A stretch of DNA of 64,000 nt, taken from assembly GCA_026874595.1 (NCBI GenBank), contig CM049312.1:31939956-32003955 (forward strand). Direction: 5' to 3'. A program made the position numbers and the translations under genes. Position 1 is the stretch's first letter, and each line of letters opens with the position of its first letter. Source of the stretch: Sipunculus nudus (lineage: Eukaryota; Annelida; Sipuncula; Golfingiida; Sipunculidae). Positions 12,480 through 24,690 of the stretch are shown here, piece by piece. Under the pieces are notes generated by a model. The model worked only from the letters and a program-made list of their open reading frames with translations. It was not told the origin of the DNA and did no database searches.

Positions 12480-12865
12480 GGATTCAATGGCTGACAGTGA
12501 TAGTGGGCTTACTGAGAATCAGATTGGACTTTGCTGCAGTGAAAGTAGGTTCTTCTTACAGTGTTAGTGGGCTTTACTGACAGTGAGAGAAGGCTTTACT
12601 GACAGTGAGAGGAGTTATTTTGACAGTGACAATGGGTTTTACTGAGTGAGTGGGGTAATATTGACAATGACGGTAGGATTTACTGACAGTGAGTGGGGTT
12701 GTATTGACAGTGACAGTGGGATTTACTGACAGTGAGTAGGCTTTACTGACAGTCAGTAGGTTTAATAACAGTTGGTTTTGCTGACAGTGACAGTGGGTAA
12801 TACAGACAGTCACCACAGGTTTTATAACTAGAATAAGCTTTACTGAAAGTGAGACTGAAACTGAC
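12480..12865 (+). repeat. Degenerate GACAGTGA-rich tandem repeat in intron 8
   Basis: Many imperfect copies of TTTACTGACAGTGA with units of roughly 20-50 bp, running up to the donor of exon 8. Confidence 0.75.
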
Positions 12866-12994
12866 CTGAAGTGTCTGAACCAGCGTTCCCTCCAGCATGG
12901 TTCTCCTGTTAGATTCTGTTGCTGATTTCAGTATCCCATAAGCCTCTTCTTTTCTTCCCGCAGCTACCAGATAACGGGCGGATTCAGGAAGGCA
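12866..12994 (-). CDS. SVOP: SVOP-like, exon 8 (PESAR motif, central loop)
   Basis: Encodes residues 239-281 in phase 0 (129 nt). It begins CLPESARYLVAAGRKEEA, the PES(P/A)R motif at the end of helix 6 that is shared by SVOP, SV2 and SLC22-type transporters, then the central cytoplasmic loop. The acceptor is TTCTTGACAG and the donor is CAG followed by GTCAGT. A degenerate GACAGTGA-rich repeat begins immediately downstream in the intron. Confidence 0.95.
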
Positions 12995-13538
12995 CTGTCA
13001 AGAATTAACAAAGTGTTTGACACTGGTTACGCTGGTGTCCCACAAATAACTAAATTAACATTCTGTTTAAATCTACTGAAAACCATACACTCTGAATGAC
13101 AGAAAGACTTCTGGTCAAAATTATTATTATTGATAGCTGTCTATTACAGGTAAATGACATTATTTTGGTAGAAATGTTACCCTCACCATTTCAAGCTTTG
13201 ATTATATATGACCAGGAGTTATATGGCTACAATTTGATCAGATTTGCTTTTTATATGACTTGTTTAGAACTAACTGGTATTAAGCTATATAAAATGTTTA
13301 TTAAAAATGTAACCATTAATATAGATTGGTTTGAATAAATCTGTTGCTGCAGCATAGCCTAATCAAAGGAATGTTTCATTCTCTGTGAAAATGGTTTATC
13401 ATGTATTATATAACAATCAATCATATTTTATATATACAGATGGGAATACAATATATCCTGATAGTTTGTCAGGCACATTGTCAAATTTGTTATAAGATTT
13501 GTTTCAAACTCCAGATTGTCTACAAGCTTTTCACTTAC

Positions 13539-13664
13539 CCATATTGCAAATATACTAATTATGCAAGGCAATGCGGAAAAGGCCACCAGGTAGCGCCACC
13601 CTAGGGTTGGTATGACCAAATATGCCATCCATATCTCAAAGCTGCTTCCTAATGCCCACGTACA
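13539..13664 (-). CDS. SVOP: SVOP-like, exon 7 (helices 5 and 6)
   Basis: Encodes residues 197-238 in phase 0 (126 nt). It contains WALGSSFEIWMAYLVIP and LGWRYLVAFSALP, the helix 5-loop-helix 6 pattern of SVOP (there WAIGTVFE and LGWRWLL). The acceptor is CTTTTTACAG and the donor is TGG followed by GTAAGTG. Confidence 0.95.
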
Positions 13665-14289
13665 CTGTAAAAAGACAAGTAAAAAATGTACAACAAAAAA
13701 AAGTAATATTTTTTTATTCATATTTCAAGTTCTGTAAAGACACATGTTATCAGAAAGAGCAGTAATTTTGTGTATATCAACTTATAACATTGAATTAAAA
13801 GTAAAGTTAAATTATACATGGGTTAAAAAGCATATACATAAAAGTTTTCAAATATTCAAACAATCATTCTGAAGTAAGAAATCTAAAAATAAACTTGTTT
13901 TAGCAAAATCAACAAAAATATACATAGTTGTATGTATAAAATATGCAAAGGTGATAGATTACATTAAATCTTAAGAAATATAAAGCTGATTGCATAGACA
14001 TGATTTAATAAGACATAGTATTTCATACAACTTAAGTATGTACTAGCTGAAAAATGATGATACACAGTATATACATACACACTTATTTCTATTATTACAT
14101 CCTACATCTATCAATAACAAAAATCTCTTCGTGCAAAAGCAGCATTAAAACTAAACTCTATTGCAAGGTTAAAACAATCTATTTCCATTCTAAGAAGTGA
14201 CCAAGGGGTCATGATACTAAGCTGATAAGAAAGACATTCACAAAAGGAATTTAATCATCTGAATGCCATATTTTGTAGGTGGTATCCCA
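13665..14289. other. Intron 6, AT-rich, nothing recognised
   Basis: No exon-like or repeat-like structure noted. Confidence 0.5.
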
Positions 14290-14850
14290 ATTTAACTGAA
14301 ACATAGCTTGAAGGATGTGGGAAATAGAAACTTAATTTCAGGTTTCCAAGGAGATTTTTCATTGACCTCTCTGGATGTCAAGTTAGAAAGATTCAAGGTG
14401 CAACTGTTACAAATTGTTCCCTGTTAATGGACAATCACATCTTGAAGGTCTCAAAGATAAAAAATTAAAGAAAATGTGTAAAAATTTGGTTAAAAATTCA
14501 GGTGGTGCCACAGTCTGCAGGAGATGAAACACTCCATGATGAATATGCATGCAAAGAATCATGGTGATGAATGCATTGGTATTCAGAAACTGGAGGTTTT
14601 GTATCAACTTTTTAATTATACTGAGGGGTACTTACAAGCCTTATAGCTCAAAGGATATGGGTAACAGAGGCCTAATTTTAGGTTTCCTAGATCTTCCATA
14701 GACCTCCCTGGATGACATGTTACAAGATTCTGGGTTGAATGGTTGTGATTTGTGCTTGGTTAATGGACAGATTGACTGACAGACGAACAGACGGACAGAC
14801 GACAGACAAAGGGTGATCGCTATAGCTCAGATGACTTTCAGTCAGCATAT
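14290..14850 (+). repeat. GACGGAC-tail repeat with about 340-bp internal duplication
   Basis: The segments at 14,311 and 14,650 are diverged direct copies about 340 bp apart. The right end has a GACAGACGAACAGACGG tail followed by TATAGCTCAGATGACTT, as in the other members of the family. Confidence 0.7.
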
Positions 14851-15502
14851 TTAAATTTGGCATATTTATACGGATCGTATAGCTTTGTTGTATACAAGAC
14901 TGATAGTTTTTGCACAGTGTATGTCCCTGCTTATTTCTCAGGAGGGGTTTGATTTATCAGTCTGAATTTGGGCATATATGTATATATCTCTGATAGCTTC
15001 ATTGTATACAAGACTTGTCGTGCAAGGCTGCTATTATGACATTGCCAAGAGTAGCACCCTGAATTGACTTTCTAGGTTAGTAAATGAGAGGAGCTTAAAG
15101 ATTTTACAGGTTACTGTGTACAGAAAACTGCACCAGTTATACATATATGGTAAATGTTAATAGTTACACTTAACAGAAAATGTCACATGTTACAATAAAT
15201 ATTACAAAAAATTAAACTTCACAGAAACAATACAGCACAGACCTCCCAGAATATATTACATTTCAACCTCCAAAGAAAATGAAAACAGTTAAGCCTCACA
15301 AAAAAGTTATATATCACCAGGAAAGTTACGTTACATTATATAACATTACATATAAAGCATCATGCAGACAGAGAACAAAGGTCAGAAAAAACGCAGACAG
15401 GGAGACGGACAATACAAGCAGCTGCAGACACAAAGACAGCAAAGACAGAAAGCCAAGACTGACAGTGATATATATATTAGTGTCTGTATGGTTTCTCCTT
15501 AC
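14851..15502. other. Intron 6, remainder
   Basis: No gene seen. The open frames on both strands around 15,280-15,570 partly overlap exon 6 and are otherwise shadows. Confidence 0.5.
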
Positions 15503-15566
15503 CCCACTTAATATCAATATCTTGGCCCGGCCTTTTCGAGGTAAATATTCTGATAATAAAACAAAT
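15503..15566 (-). CDS. SVOP: SVOP-like, exon 6 (loop between helices 4 and 5)
   Basis: A 64-nt exon completing S175 and encoding residues to 196. It contains LLSEYLPRKGRAKILILSG, matching the SVOP segment with the acidic-EFLP and R-A-K signature. The correct acceptor is TTTTTGTTACAG at 15,567-15,568. A nearer CAG would put the signature out of frame. The donor is GGG followed by GTAAGG. Entry is phase 2 and exit phase 0. Confidence 0.9.
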
Positions 15567-17685
15567 CTGTAACAAAAATATTATACATGACAGAAATATT
15601 AACATAGAAAAAGATCCCTGTGAAAATATTACTATTCTTCCTAGCAGAAATGCTCAGTAAAAAAAATGCTTTTGTTGCCTATAACTGTTGCATACAGCCA
15701 ACTCCTTTGTCACAATTCCCATATGCTTTCAAAATTTTTAATCCTGTGATGAATTAAGAAGAACGGTTTTAAACACAGAATGAATTCACACTGAAGGAAT
15801 CAAAATTACATGCAATATATTGTTTTTATATATTCTCCAGTATACTAAAATATCCTTGTATATATTTATTATTTCTTGGCATGGCCATTGGTAAACGTTT
15901 TAATGTGATTTATTTTTTTTTAAATTCCATTTCATTTTATATTTAAAAAAATATGATTTACTGACTCTTGTTAGCAAGTGATTATTATCAATAATGTATT
16001 GATATCAGTTTTTGTGAGACAAGAGAATCTATTAAATCTGCCTAAATGACTGTAATAATATCCTGATTAAGGGATATAGAACTCTGCCATTTCAGAAGTA
16101 AATGTTGAATTACACCTTGATCTCAAGAACTATAGTGAACCAGGCAGGAAGGCTTGGTGTTTCAAACACACTGGCAGGTCTTAATCTAAATATACCTGGC
16201 TTTGCATCCTTTAAGAGCAGAGTCTCTTGGAGCTTAGTAAGACCTTGCTTATAGTAACATGAGACTTACTGCATATCAATTCTCATAGCTACCCATTCCT
16301 ATTAACAATGTGCTTCCACATGCCGAGGTAGAAAAATTATCATACATGCAGGGCATTAAATAATTGGTTTAACAATTAATCTAGAGAAAGAAATAAAACC
16401 TGCATCTGATACACAGAGATTTATTCCCAAAATTTCAGCCAGCTGGGTTTATATTCACACCATAAAAGGACAATTTAGATGATAAGAGCTCAGATTGTTT
16501 TTTAAAATTAATTTTCCACTTTGAATATCAATAATATGGCCTTTGTATTGTGAAACAATGAGTAAATTATCCAACTTAATCAGCACATGTTGTGTAGGTA
16601 AATGAATGTCAAAAATTGCATTTTAAAATCTGATGGAAAAAATTGTTTTTCCATTCCAACAAGTGTAGTCTTAGCTTTGCAAACTTGACAGTTTAAATCT
16701 ACATTTTTCTAATTCTCCATGAGATTCTACAGAATTTCTCAATTTTTCATTAGCAATAACAACAAAAGATATGAGTGTGTATCAGATTCATTATAACAGA
16801 ATTCTAAATGAAACCAATCAAAATGAATGGGATGATAAAACCAATAAAACAGGAGACTTATTTGCAATTCAAGTGAAAGAAAGGTCTTTGGTCTGTTATA
16901 CCTGGAACAGACAGAGCATCTTGGACCGTACAGTGATAGGCAGAAACTCTGACATAAGGGTAAAGCTGTCAAAAAAAAAAATGAAGAGCTCTCTAGTACA
17001 GTAAACCTGTCACATCACAGAAAAGGTAATACACAAGATCAACAAGGTCAAGGTCAAGAGATCCTTCCCATACTTCCAAAGTATATGATCTTTTTATTCA
17101 AAAATAATAATGCCAATTTTTCATGTGCTTATTCAGACATTTTTTTTTCTTAATGATTACGTGAATCACATTTTTTTCTCAGGGGTCATTACATATCATT
17201 TATCATACAAAATGGCAACAGATCCTTTCAAAGTTGCAGTATGAGTTAAACTTTTTCAACCAACATTACAGAATTTATAAGGCTAAATACTGTGATGCAC
17301 ATTCCAGGAGGACATATTTTTTTATTTAAAATTACTTCAATCTTAAACAGCTGGTCACTGTGAGGTATGCAATGTTCAGTCAAATCAATACACAGGAACA
17401 GATTACCAGCTGAAACATGACTGGTCAATTTTGATGCATTTCAAGCACTACAAAATCACTTATGTAAATATAATAAAATCTTACAATTACAGTCACCTTA
17501 GGGACTGACTTGGATTAAATAATCAAGTCCAAGAAAAGTGGTCATAACGGTGGGGTCTTTATAATTGTGGGGTGGTCGCAATGCTGGTTTCTATTTAGTG
17601 ATAATAAAAATGTCTTAAATGTGCAAAACAGTCATCACCAGTATATACCAGAGATATTTTCAAGGCATTTGGTCATTAATTATTT
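15567..17685. other. Intron 5, first part, nothing recognised
   Basis: AT-rich, with no convincing coding or repeat structure. Confidence 0.5.
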
Positions 17686-17687
17686 TA

Positions 17688-18775
17688 CCGTATTTATTCC
17701 AATTTGGTGATCCCTGTTATTTCTCGACCCCGAAAAATATTTTGAAAGCATAATTTCTAAAATGAATCTAATTTCGCAACTGCCGACGATGTTTTCTGTC
17801 GACAATGTTTAGGTGAAATGCCTTGTCTCGCGGGCGCCGCAGTTTGTATCCGACTAGATTTTTATTACACTGAGCATCCACATTGAACTTGTTTGCAATA
17901 AAATTTTTTTGAAGATTCAACGATGAGTTTTTCATTATTATATATAAACATGATAAAGCGTTCAAGTTCCAAATGGGTGTCCGTGATGAAGCAAACTGGT
18001 GTACCATTCCTGGCATGCACATGCCTCATGTACAGTTCACGTCGGGTATTTAGCAATAATTACAAAATACATGAAGATACACGTGGTGGAACAACTGGGA
18101 ACAACTGGGACACAGTTGTAACTGTCATCTTAGTTAAGCTTAAATGACTCCGGTTAGTTTTTTGATGGGTGACCACGCGTACAAAACAGGGCCTGATCGA
18201 GGGCACAGGAGCTAGGACCATTTCCGGTTGTATGTAATTTAACACGCCTTTACTTTCCTATATTTATTACGTATTATACAAATAAAAGTTATCTGATAAT
18301 TGGTATTTATATTTTATAAAGTCTTTTTTCCAACTTCCGTGCAGGTGCTTGTCCCTTTTCGGCCCACCGATATCGCCGTCTGGTGGGTAAACTTGAAACA
18401 ACTTGGTAGTTACATGAGTTGCCGTCTAAGTCAAGTGATCGTACCTTTACGCGAAGTAGTGATCATTTGTAAAGTGACTGAGCTCAGTTTAATTATTCAT
18501 TGGTGGACTCCGTATTCTTCATGTGACGGTTGGAAGCCTGTTTGTAGGAAATTAACAAAACAAACTTATAAACACCCATATTATCACTCAATCCATATGA
18601 CTGCTCGAGTGTCAGGGCGGCCCGGGTTCTCTAGGGAAGGTTATCCCACCGCATGCCTCTAAAATCTCTACCACCGCAAATTCTGCATGAAGATAATTTT
18701 CAAATATCCTCCATTATCTCGACCTCTGAGAAAATTAATTATTTTTAAGTGGTCGCCAAATTAGAATAAATACGG
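17688..18775 (+). mobile_element. 1.09-kb TIR element with TA target duplication
   Basis: The ends are inverted copies of CCGTATTTATTC, extending with one or two mismatches through AATTTGG (17,688 and 18,775 inward), flanked by TA on each side. The interior is much GC-richer than the intron. It contains a minus-strand frame at 17,768-18,056 and a plus-strand frame at 18,300-18,662, but I recognise no transposase. It is a non-autonomous DNA transposon, and the interior may include captured sequence. Confidence 0.75.
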
Positions 18776-18907
18776 TATGTATAAATGTTGGTACATTCTA
18801 ATTAAAGGCCTGTTGTTCAAGAGCAAAACACAAGATTTTGTGTCAAGATATATAAATATTATGTGACACTCCTTCTGATGGAGTCTGGACAGTGTTTAGA
18901 TACTTAC

Positions 18908-19032
18908 GATTGCACAGCTCCCCCGAAGCCCATCCCGACCAGCCCACGCATGATCAACATCCATGGGTAGGAGGGACTAAATGAACACAGCAGACCAAAA
19001 TATGCTATCCATATCGCTGCTATTTTTAATAC
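18908..19032 (-). CDS. SVOP: SVOP-like, exon 5 (helices 3 and 4)
   Basis: Encodes residues 134-175 (125 nt, phase 0 in, phase 2 out). It carries helix 3, the luminal SFSPSYPW turn and helix 4 with MRGLVGMGFGGAVQS, matching the RGLVGFGIGG motif of SVOP, the family's counterpart of the MFS R-x-x-x-G-x-G signature. The acceptor is TTTTGTAG and the donor GTAAGTA. Confidence 0.95.
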
Positions 19033-19496
19033 CTACAAAACATTTATAAAGCACGTTTCAAATAATCTGATTTCCAAATATACATGAAAATATTATTATC
19101 AAGCATGTTCTACAAGAAACTATGCAATTATTATATCTGTGACTTTTAATACCTACAACATATTCAAACAGCATTTAGTCTTTTTATTATCTACAATCTG
19201 AAATCATATAAACATATTACTTAATAGAATGTTCGGATCAAAGTGTAAGATACATATCACTGTTATTTTTAATAACTATGAAATATTCAAACAGAATTGG
19301 TTTTTATATTATCCAAATTATAAATACTTATAATAATTTTCAGTAATATTTTCATTAGCCACACAATAATGTTTACATAGAATTTGTTTTTGTTTACCTA
19401 ACTGTGAATATAAAGAAGAACATATTTTTGGAGTGTAGGCGTATAATATTTAAACAGGACTGAGTCTGAAAAGTATAAACAGACACTCATACTCAC

Positions 19497-19568
19497 AGGT
19501 TTGCGACCATATTTGTCTGCCCAGGACCCCCATATTGTTGATCCAAGATACATGCCTATAAACACAAC
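19497..19568 (-). CDS. SVOP: SVOP-like, exon 4 (helix 2 and MFS motif A)
   Basis: Encodes residues 110-133 in phase 0 (72 nt). It holds helix 2 and the MFS motif A loop GSWADKYGRKP with D127 and R131. The acceptor is GTGTTTTTTCAG and the donor CCT followed by GTGAGT. A MITE ends only 26 bases upstream of the acceptor, so the branch-point area may be transposon-derived. Confidence 0.96.
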
Positions 19569-19594
19569 CTGAAAAAACACATACACTCAAGTTT

Positions 19595-20059
19595 ATTAAA
19601 GGTGCCCATTCATCTTCCTTTTGAAATAGAATTTATGGGATTTCTGGCTTCCTCTGTGTTTATAATAATGATCTAAGGGTAATTTTGGTTGTGAAAAGTT
19701 CTTATAATGCCTTTATGAAGGATGTATAAACTTGTTTATCAACATGTTTGTAAACACAGCAATGCTGACAAATGGTAACAAAAATGTAAACTAAGGTGTT
19801 AGGTTGCATATATGAGGTAGAAAGGTCACTTGTTGCAAAACGCCATTTGCAAAGCTCTGGCTTATCAGACTTGCTGCCAGATGCCCTTGTTGAACTTTAT
19901 TATGTTGGCGGGCCCCCATATATATTATAAACATGTTGCTATAAACAAAACAAGCAGCCTTTGTGCAGTGATATCCACATTTTCTAGCCTGTTTTTATAA
20001 AAGCTGCAAGGGATTACCTTTGGTTTATTATGGTCAGATAGGTGATTTGACCCTTTAAT
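19595..20059 (+). mobile_element. TTAAAGG-ended MITE, copy 2
   Basis: 465 bp bounded by ATTAAAGG and CCTTTAAT. It is similar over its length to the copies at 2.0 and 28.4 kb. It ends 26 bases upstream (in gene sense) of exon 4. Confidence 0.85.
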
Positions 20060-20079
20060 ATACTTTCCCAGGTTCTATC

Positions 20080-20760
20080 TATCACCATATTTTCCCCTGT
20101 ATATCTTTGTCTCCGTCCAAATATAGAGTAAAACTTTCATGTGTTGAATTGATGAGTCTGATGACAGTAGCAAACATCATCTAATCAGTTTCAAACTTTG
20201 GTAAATTTTCGCGGTATCTGCTTAAAAGATCTCTTGAGATACTGGCACAAAAAAGGAAATTCCCAGATAGCTGCCAGGTAATCATATTTTATTCCAGCAG
20301 GTTTTCATTTAATAGAGAACATTCTTTCAAGGGTGTCAATCTTCAGGACAATCATCATGGCAATCACTTGAACAGTTCTTGAGATATGTTCAAAATGTAT
20401 TCCTAAATGGGGGGCATACTGTTTTTCAAACATGTCTGAAATTTGATCGCACAAGTCCTCTTATGGGTGTCAGGCTACAGTAAACTTTTGCTGTAATCAC
20501 TAGAAGAGTTCTTAAGATAATTGTTCACAAATGGAAATTCAAGGATTACTGCCTGGAGGTCATATTGCATTCCAGGAGGTTCTAAAAATCTGATAGCGCA
20601 CATCCCCCTTATGGCTGACAATATTTGGTAGATTTTTTATTGCAATTACTTGATTGGTTAGTTTGAGGTGAAATATGTAAGCACAATGATTATATTCATA
20701 TTTAATGGATTGTTTTAAGGACTGTTCCTTGGTATTTGTCAAAAATGTCATCAAAACCTT
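20080..20760 (+). repeat. Diverged tandem repeat in intron 3
   Basis: Four weakly similar segments, recognisable by GGTGTCA near their start and CTTGAGATA near their end (about 20,200, 20,327, 20,460 and 20,608), at roughly 130-148 bp spacing. Confidence 0.55.
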
Positions 20761-20886
20761 TGCATAACTTTTTGATTAAAATTGCCAACCCACGAACAAC
20801 AAACTAAAAACCCATCAGGGCTTAAAACATATAATACTGTATTATAATTTATATGTTTTACCTGACTGATGCGGAGGATGACTTAC

Positions 20887-20985
20887 CGTGGTGATTAAGG
20901 GCACCTGCCACTCCTTGAGGACCCACTCACATCGCAGGACGGGAGATAACACAGAGAGAAGGAGCATCTCCAGCGCATCCGTGGC
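20887..20985 (-). CDS. SVOP: SVOP-like, exon 3 (helix 1)
   Basis: Encodes residues 77-109 in phase 0 (99 nt). It contains ATDALEMLLLSVLSP of helix 1 and the luminal CEWVLKEWQVPLITT segment; SVOP has the equivalent ADAMEMM and CEWRL..WQ. The acceptor is CTGTTTTCAG and the donor ACG followed by GTAAGT. Confidence 0.95.
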
Positions 20986-21059
20986 CTGAAAACAGGTGAC
21001 AATACTCAATGATTACACTCATGTCAATCAACAGGAGTTACAGGAGTTTTTATTGACAT

Positions 21060-21239
21060 ACAGTGGAACCTGTCTCAGAGACCACCTATCTGATAAGACC
21101 CCCTGTATATTACAAGACCACCCTTGAGGTAACCAAAACATATACATGGTTATAACTGACCTGTCTAATAAGACCACCAGTGAATCTAGACCACTTTCGG
21201 CCAGTCCCATAGGAGAGTTTTATAACACAGGTTATACTT
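21060..21239 (+). mobile_element. Short CAGTGGAACCTGT-type MITE
   Basis: Starts CAGTGGAACCTGTCTCAG and ends AACACAGGTTATACT. It has repeated AAGACCACC motifs inside. Inverted ends CAGTG-AACCTGT and ACAGGTT fit a small TIR element. Confidence 0.6.
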
Positions 21240-22340
21240 TATTAAAATCTACAGCATAATTCCTCTTAGTTTTAAAAAGTCATACATGCAGACAAAAAAA
21301 CTAAATACATGGTCATGTTGGAACTTTCTAGTTACACACACCGGTAAGTGGGATGTGGGCATTTGTTAATAATGAAGAGGAACATGTCAATATTAGGGAG
21401 GGTTTGGGCAGCTAAATATTCTTTCCACTGTGATAAGCAGGTGCTGGTAAAAGGAGGCACCTGTTACAGAGGGATGCAAGAAAAGAGAGAATTTTCGGTA
21501 CTTCAAACAAGGAAAATCCTTGTAACTTATACAAATACATAACAATTATCAAACATGTTTCTAACATAACATGGAGTTAAACCCTTCTCACATATTTACA
21601 TACAGCCTGTGTTGGTAGACATTTACCAGTGCATACAAAATCAACCATATACACAAAGTCCTATACCTAATTTTCATGTATTGTATATATTGAACAGACT
21701 GACAACAGTGTGTCTGTGGTAGAATGATTAATTAGCCTGGTATCTAGAATACTACTTACCAGTACACTTATACTGAAAGTGATAAAATACACAATAATAA
21801 AATCTTGGCTACAGCACTTATATACAAGTGTGGAAGTTTCAACTATCATCTACACACAGGTAGACCTGTACACCTGTATAACACGTTTGTCTTTGTGATT
21901 GGAGAGGCACAACGATTTGCTACAGATTCAGCCAGTGATATTCTAGGACCAATCTGTTAACTCATGTATATTTAGCACTGATGGGATGGTACGCTATTTT
22001 ACTCTCTGTCATTAAAATAACATTCAGAGCAACACTTAACAGACAATGATACGACTGTTTTTCAGTATATATGCCACTTGTATTTGTATCTAGGTCTACA
22101 AATGAGTTTTTTATGCATAAGAATATCTGCTATATCTGATCAAATGCAAGATCGAACAGCACTGTATGAGCACATACCTCCACCATTGTAACAATACATT
22201 GTCTAAGAATACAATACTTATCACAATACCTCACTCATTATGATTCACGATACGCTACTTATAAGTAATGTTAGAGTTCAGATTCCAAACCACTGCTTTG
22301 TCTTATTCAAGTTTGCCATGGCATTACCTTCATGCATCCT
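21240..22340. other. Intron 2, nothing recognised
   Basis: No exon or clear repeat seen. Confidence 0.45.
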
Positions 22341-22370
22341 GAGTAACGAACAACTGGCCCATGGGCCATG

Positions 22371-22750
22371 ATGCTCAGCTGAATTTGACATACTAGTGAT
22401 GCAAGTATTAAATATTAATTTTATGATTTCGCACAAATTATTTGTGAGGGAACCTTGAACAATGGATAGAATAACTTCTGGAGTGCTCAAAATTATGCTT
22501 TTTGTTCATAGTCCTTAAAAATAAGTTATAGCAACCTTATTTAGGGTATAAACAAAGATTTTACAAGGATCTCCTTAAATGCTAAGTTTTTATGTCCAAC
22601 TGTTACAATTTGTGTCCATTTTACTATATGTAGAATTTTGGATTAGTAGGTCTAAAAATGGTTTAAAAATGTGCAAGTCCAATAGACAGATAGACAGACA
22701 ACAATGAGTCATATAACTATACAGCTCAGATGACTTATAGTCAACTGAGC
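22371..22750 (+). mobile_element. GCTCAGCTGA-bounded repeat, short copy
   Basis: Left end GCTCAGCTGAATTT, right end TCAGATGACTTATAGTCAAC then TGAGC. The tail has GACAGATAGACAGAC. It is a short relative of the 38.4-40.5-kb element. Confidence 0.7.
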
Positions 22751-23042
22751 TAAAAATCCTTGTTCGGTGGTTTCATATGTTCCCTACGATTCTATATGAA
22801 TAATAGAAGACAGATACACACATGTGAATGGTACTTCCATCACACTCTTTTTGTACACTTGATCAGGCATATACAATGTCCACCAGGTGGCAATGTATGT
22901 AGTCACATGTCCAAATAAGGTCACCTACTAATGTTGGTTTTGTATTTTGAGCCATGCTGAAAAAATATCCAATATTTTTACTCCAGTGTATAATTACTAA
23001 AGCAGATTAACCAAAGCTACATTCACAACTGAGACATGCAAC

Positions 23043-23640
23043 ATTCAAACTATGATGTGCCACAAACACACTATAATGTGCCACATCCACCCTGTAAAAA
23101 GCATGTGCCACAAACAAAATATGATGTGCCCCATCCACCCTATAAATAGCATGTGCCACAAACACATTATGATGTGCCACATCCACCCTGTAAATAGTAT
23201 GTGCCACAAACCCACAATGATGTGCCCCATCCACCCTATAAATAGCATGTGCCACAAACACATTATGATGTGCCACATCCACCCTGTAAATAGTATGTGC
23301 CACAAACCCACAATGATGTGCCCCATCCACCCTATAAATAGTATGTCCCACAAACACAGTATGATGTGCCACATCCACCCTATAAATAGCATGTGCCACA
23401 AACACACTATGATGTGCCACATCCACCCTATAAATAGTATGTCCCACAAACACACTATGATGTGCCACATCCATCCTTTAAATAGTATGTGCCACATCCA
23501 CCCTATAAATAGTATGTGCCACATCCATCCTTTAAATAGTATGTGCCACATCCACACTTATATGATGTGCAACATTCACACTATGGTGTGCCACATCCAC
23601 ATTATGATGAGCCACATCCACACTATGATAGCCAGGCCTA
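23043..23640. repeat. 48-bp minisatellite in intron 2
   Basis: About a dozen copies of a 48-bp unit, such as ATGATGTGCCACATCCACCC followed by a TATAAATAG-TATGTGCCACA part. The 48-bp period is a multiple of three and the unit lacks stops in several frames, so frames of 201 codons (+), 170 and 155 codons (-) stay open. These are not genes. Two sub-variants alternate (CCACAT and CCCCAT), and the unit shortens at the right end. Confidence 0.95.
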
Positions 23641-23707
23641 GAGTATGCCACATCTAAATTTTTCAGCAGCAAAGACATTCAGGATTACACAGTAAATGCT
23701 GACTTAC

Positions 23708-23841
23708 TGAGAACAGTCCACATATCGCGATAAGCTTGAGCTGGAATCGCCCGACACCCATATTCTCCACGGCATCCTCCACTGTGATCTCCTGCGGCTT
23801 CTTGAGCTGACGCTGGAACACCACATGGTCATCTTCAGATT
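23708..23841 (-). CDS. SVOP: SVOP-like, exon 2 (common exon, start of transporter body)
   Basis: Encodes residues 32-76 (134 nt, phase 1 in, phase 0 out). It contains the acidic ESEDDHVVF stretch and then ITVEDAVENMGVGRFQLKL, matching the VEDAVEAIGFGKFQ signature that precedes helix 1 in SVOP. The acceptor is TATTTTCAG and the donor TCA followed by GTAAGTC. Every alternative upstream exon joins here through a single G that completes a Glu codon. A 48-bp minisatellite begins about 68 bases downstream of the donor. Confidence 0.95.
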
Positions 23842-24565
23842 CTGAAAATATACATTAATGTCTTGAATATAAGCCATATATAAGCAAAATGGCCATCTTC
23901 AGATTCTGTAAATATACAGTTAAGTCGTAAATAAAAGCCACATATAAGCTACGGAGCTTTTTGGATGGAAAATCTTAATGTTGTTAATGGTTATAAATAG
24001 TTATAAGAAAACCTGTGAATAATGAATAAATAATATACTGGATCATATGATGGGTTCTGAGTCCTTGTCATGTTTTACTCTTATAAGTTTCTAGTAAAGT
24101 TTCTCCTATTTTTATATTTATGGATAAAATACATCTAAATTTTAAAACTTTTAGAAAATTAGGTTGCTGATTTCGTGAATTCCAGCCTCTGTGTCTGAGT
24201 ACAAGTCTGAGTTTAGGATCCTTAAATCCAGTCTGACTATGAGTGCCTAAAAATGTTGACTGAAGTCCAGACTGCAGTCCATTAGTCTGAACTCAAGTTA
24301 TACATCAGTGATCCATTCACAACATAAAGTCAACTATATCCCCCTGTACAGTACAGCCTATGGGCACAGATGTGGTTTCTTTCCCACTTATTCATAGACA
24401 TGACCTTGTATGGTTGTAATTTAATAGTAAAGACAGATTTCCAGGCCCTGCATAAGACAGACTTTTCACTGGATGTATATTTTAGTGAAATGTCATGATT
24501 CTGGGTAAATATTGGGTAAACAAAAACACATAAATATTGAATGGAATTATCAAATATCACCTATA

Positions 24566-24630
24566 TACAGATAGACAGATAGAAAGGTAGATAGATAGAT
24601 AGATAGATAGATAGACAGACAGATAGATAA

Positions 24631-24664
<34 letters not shown>

Positions 24665-24690
24665 TAAGATAGATAGATAGATAGATAGAT
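24566..24690. repeat. (GATA)n microsatellite
   Basis: Imperfect GATA array forming the 3' tail of the minus-strand SINE next to it. Confidence 0.95.

Noticed and set aside
23007-23657. Long open frames on both strands (up to 201 codons)
   Set aside because: They are translations of a 48-bp minisatellite whose period is a multiple of three.
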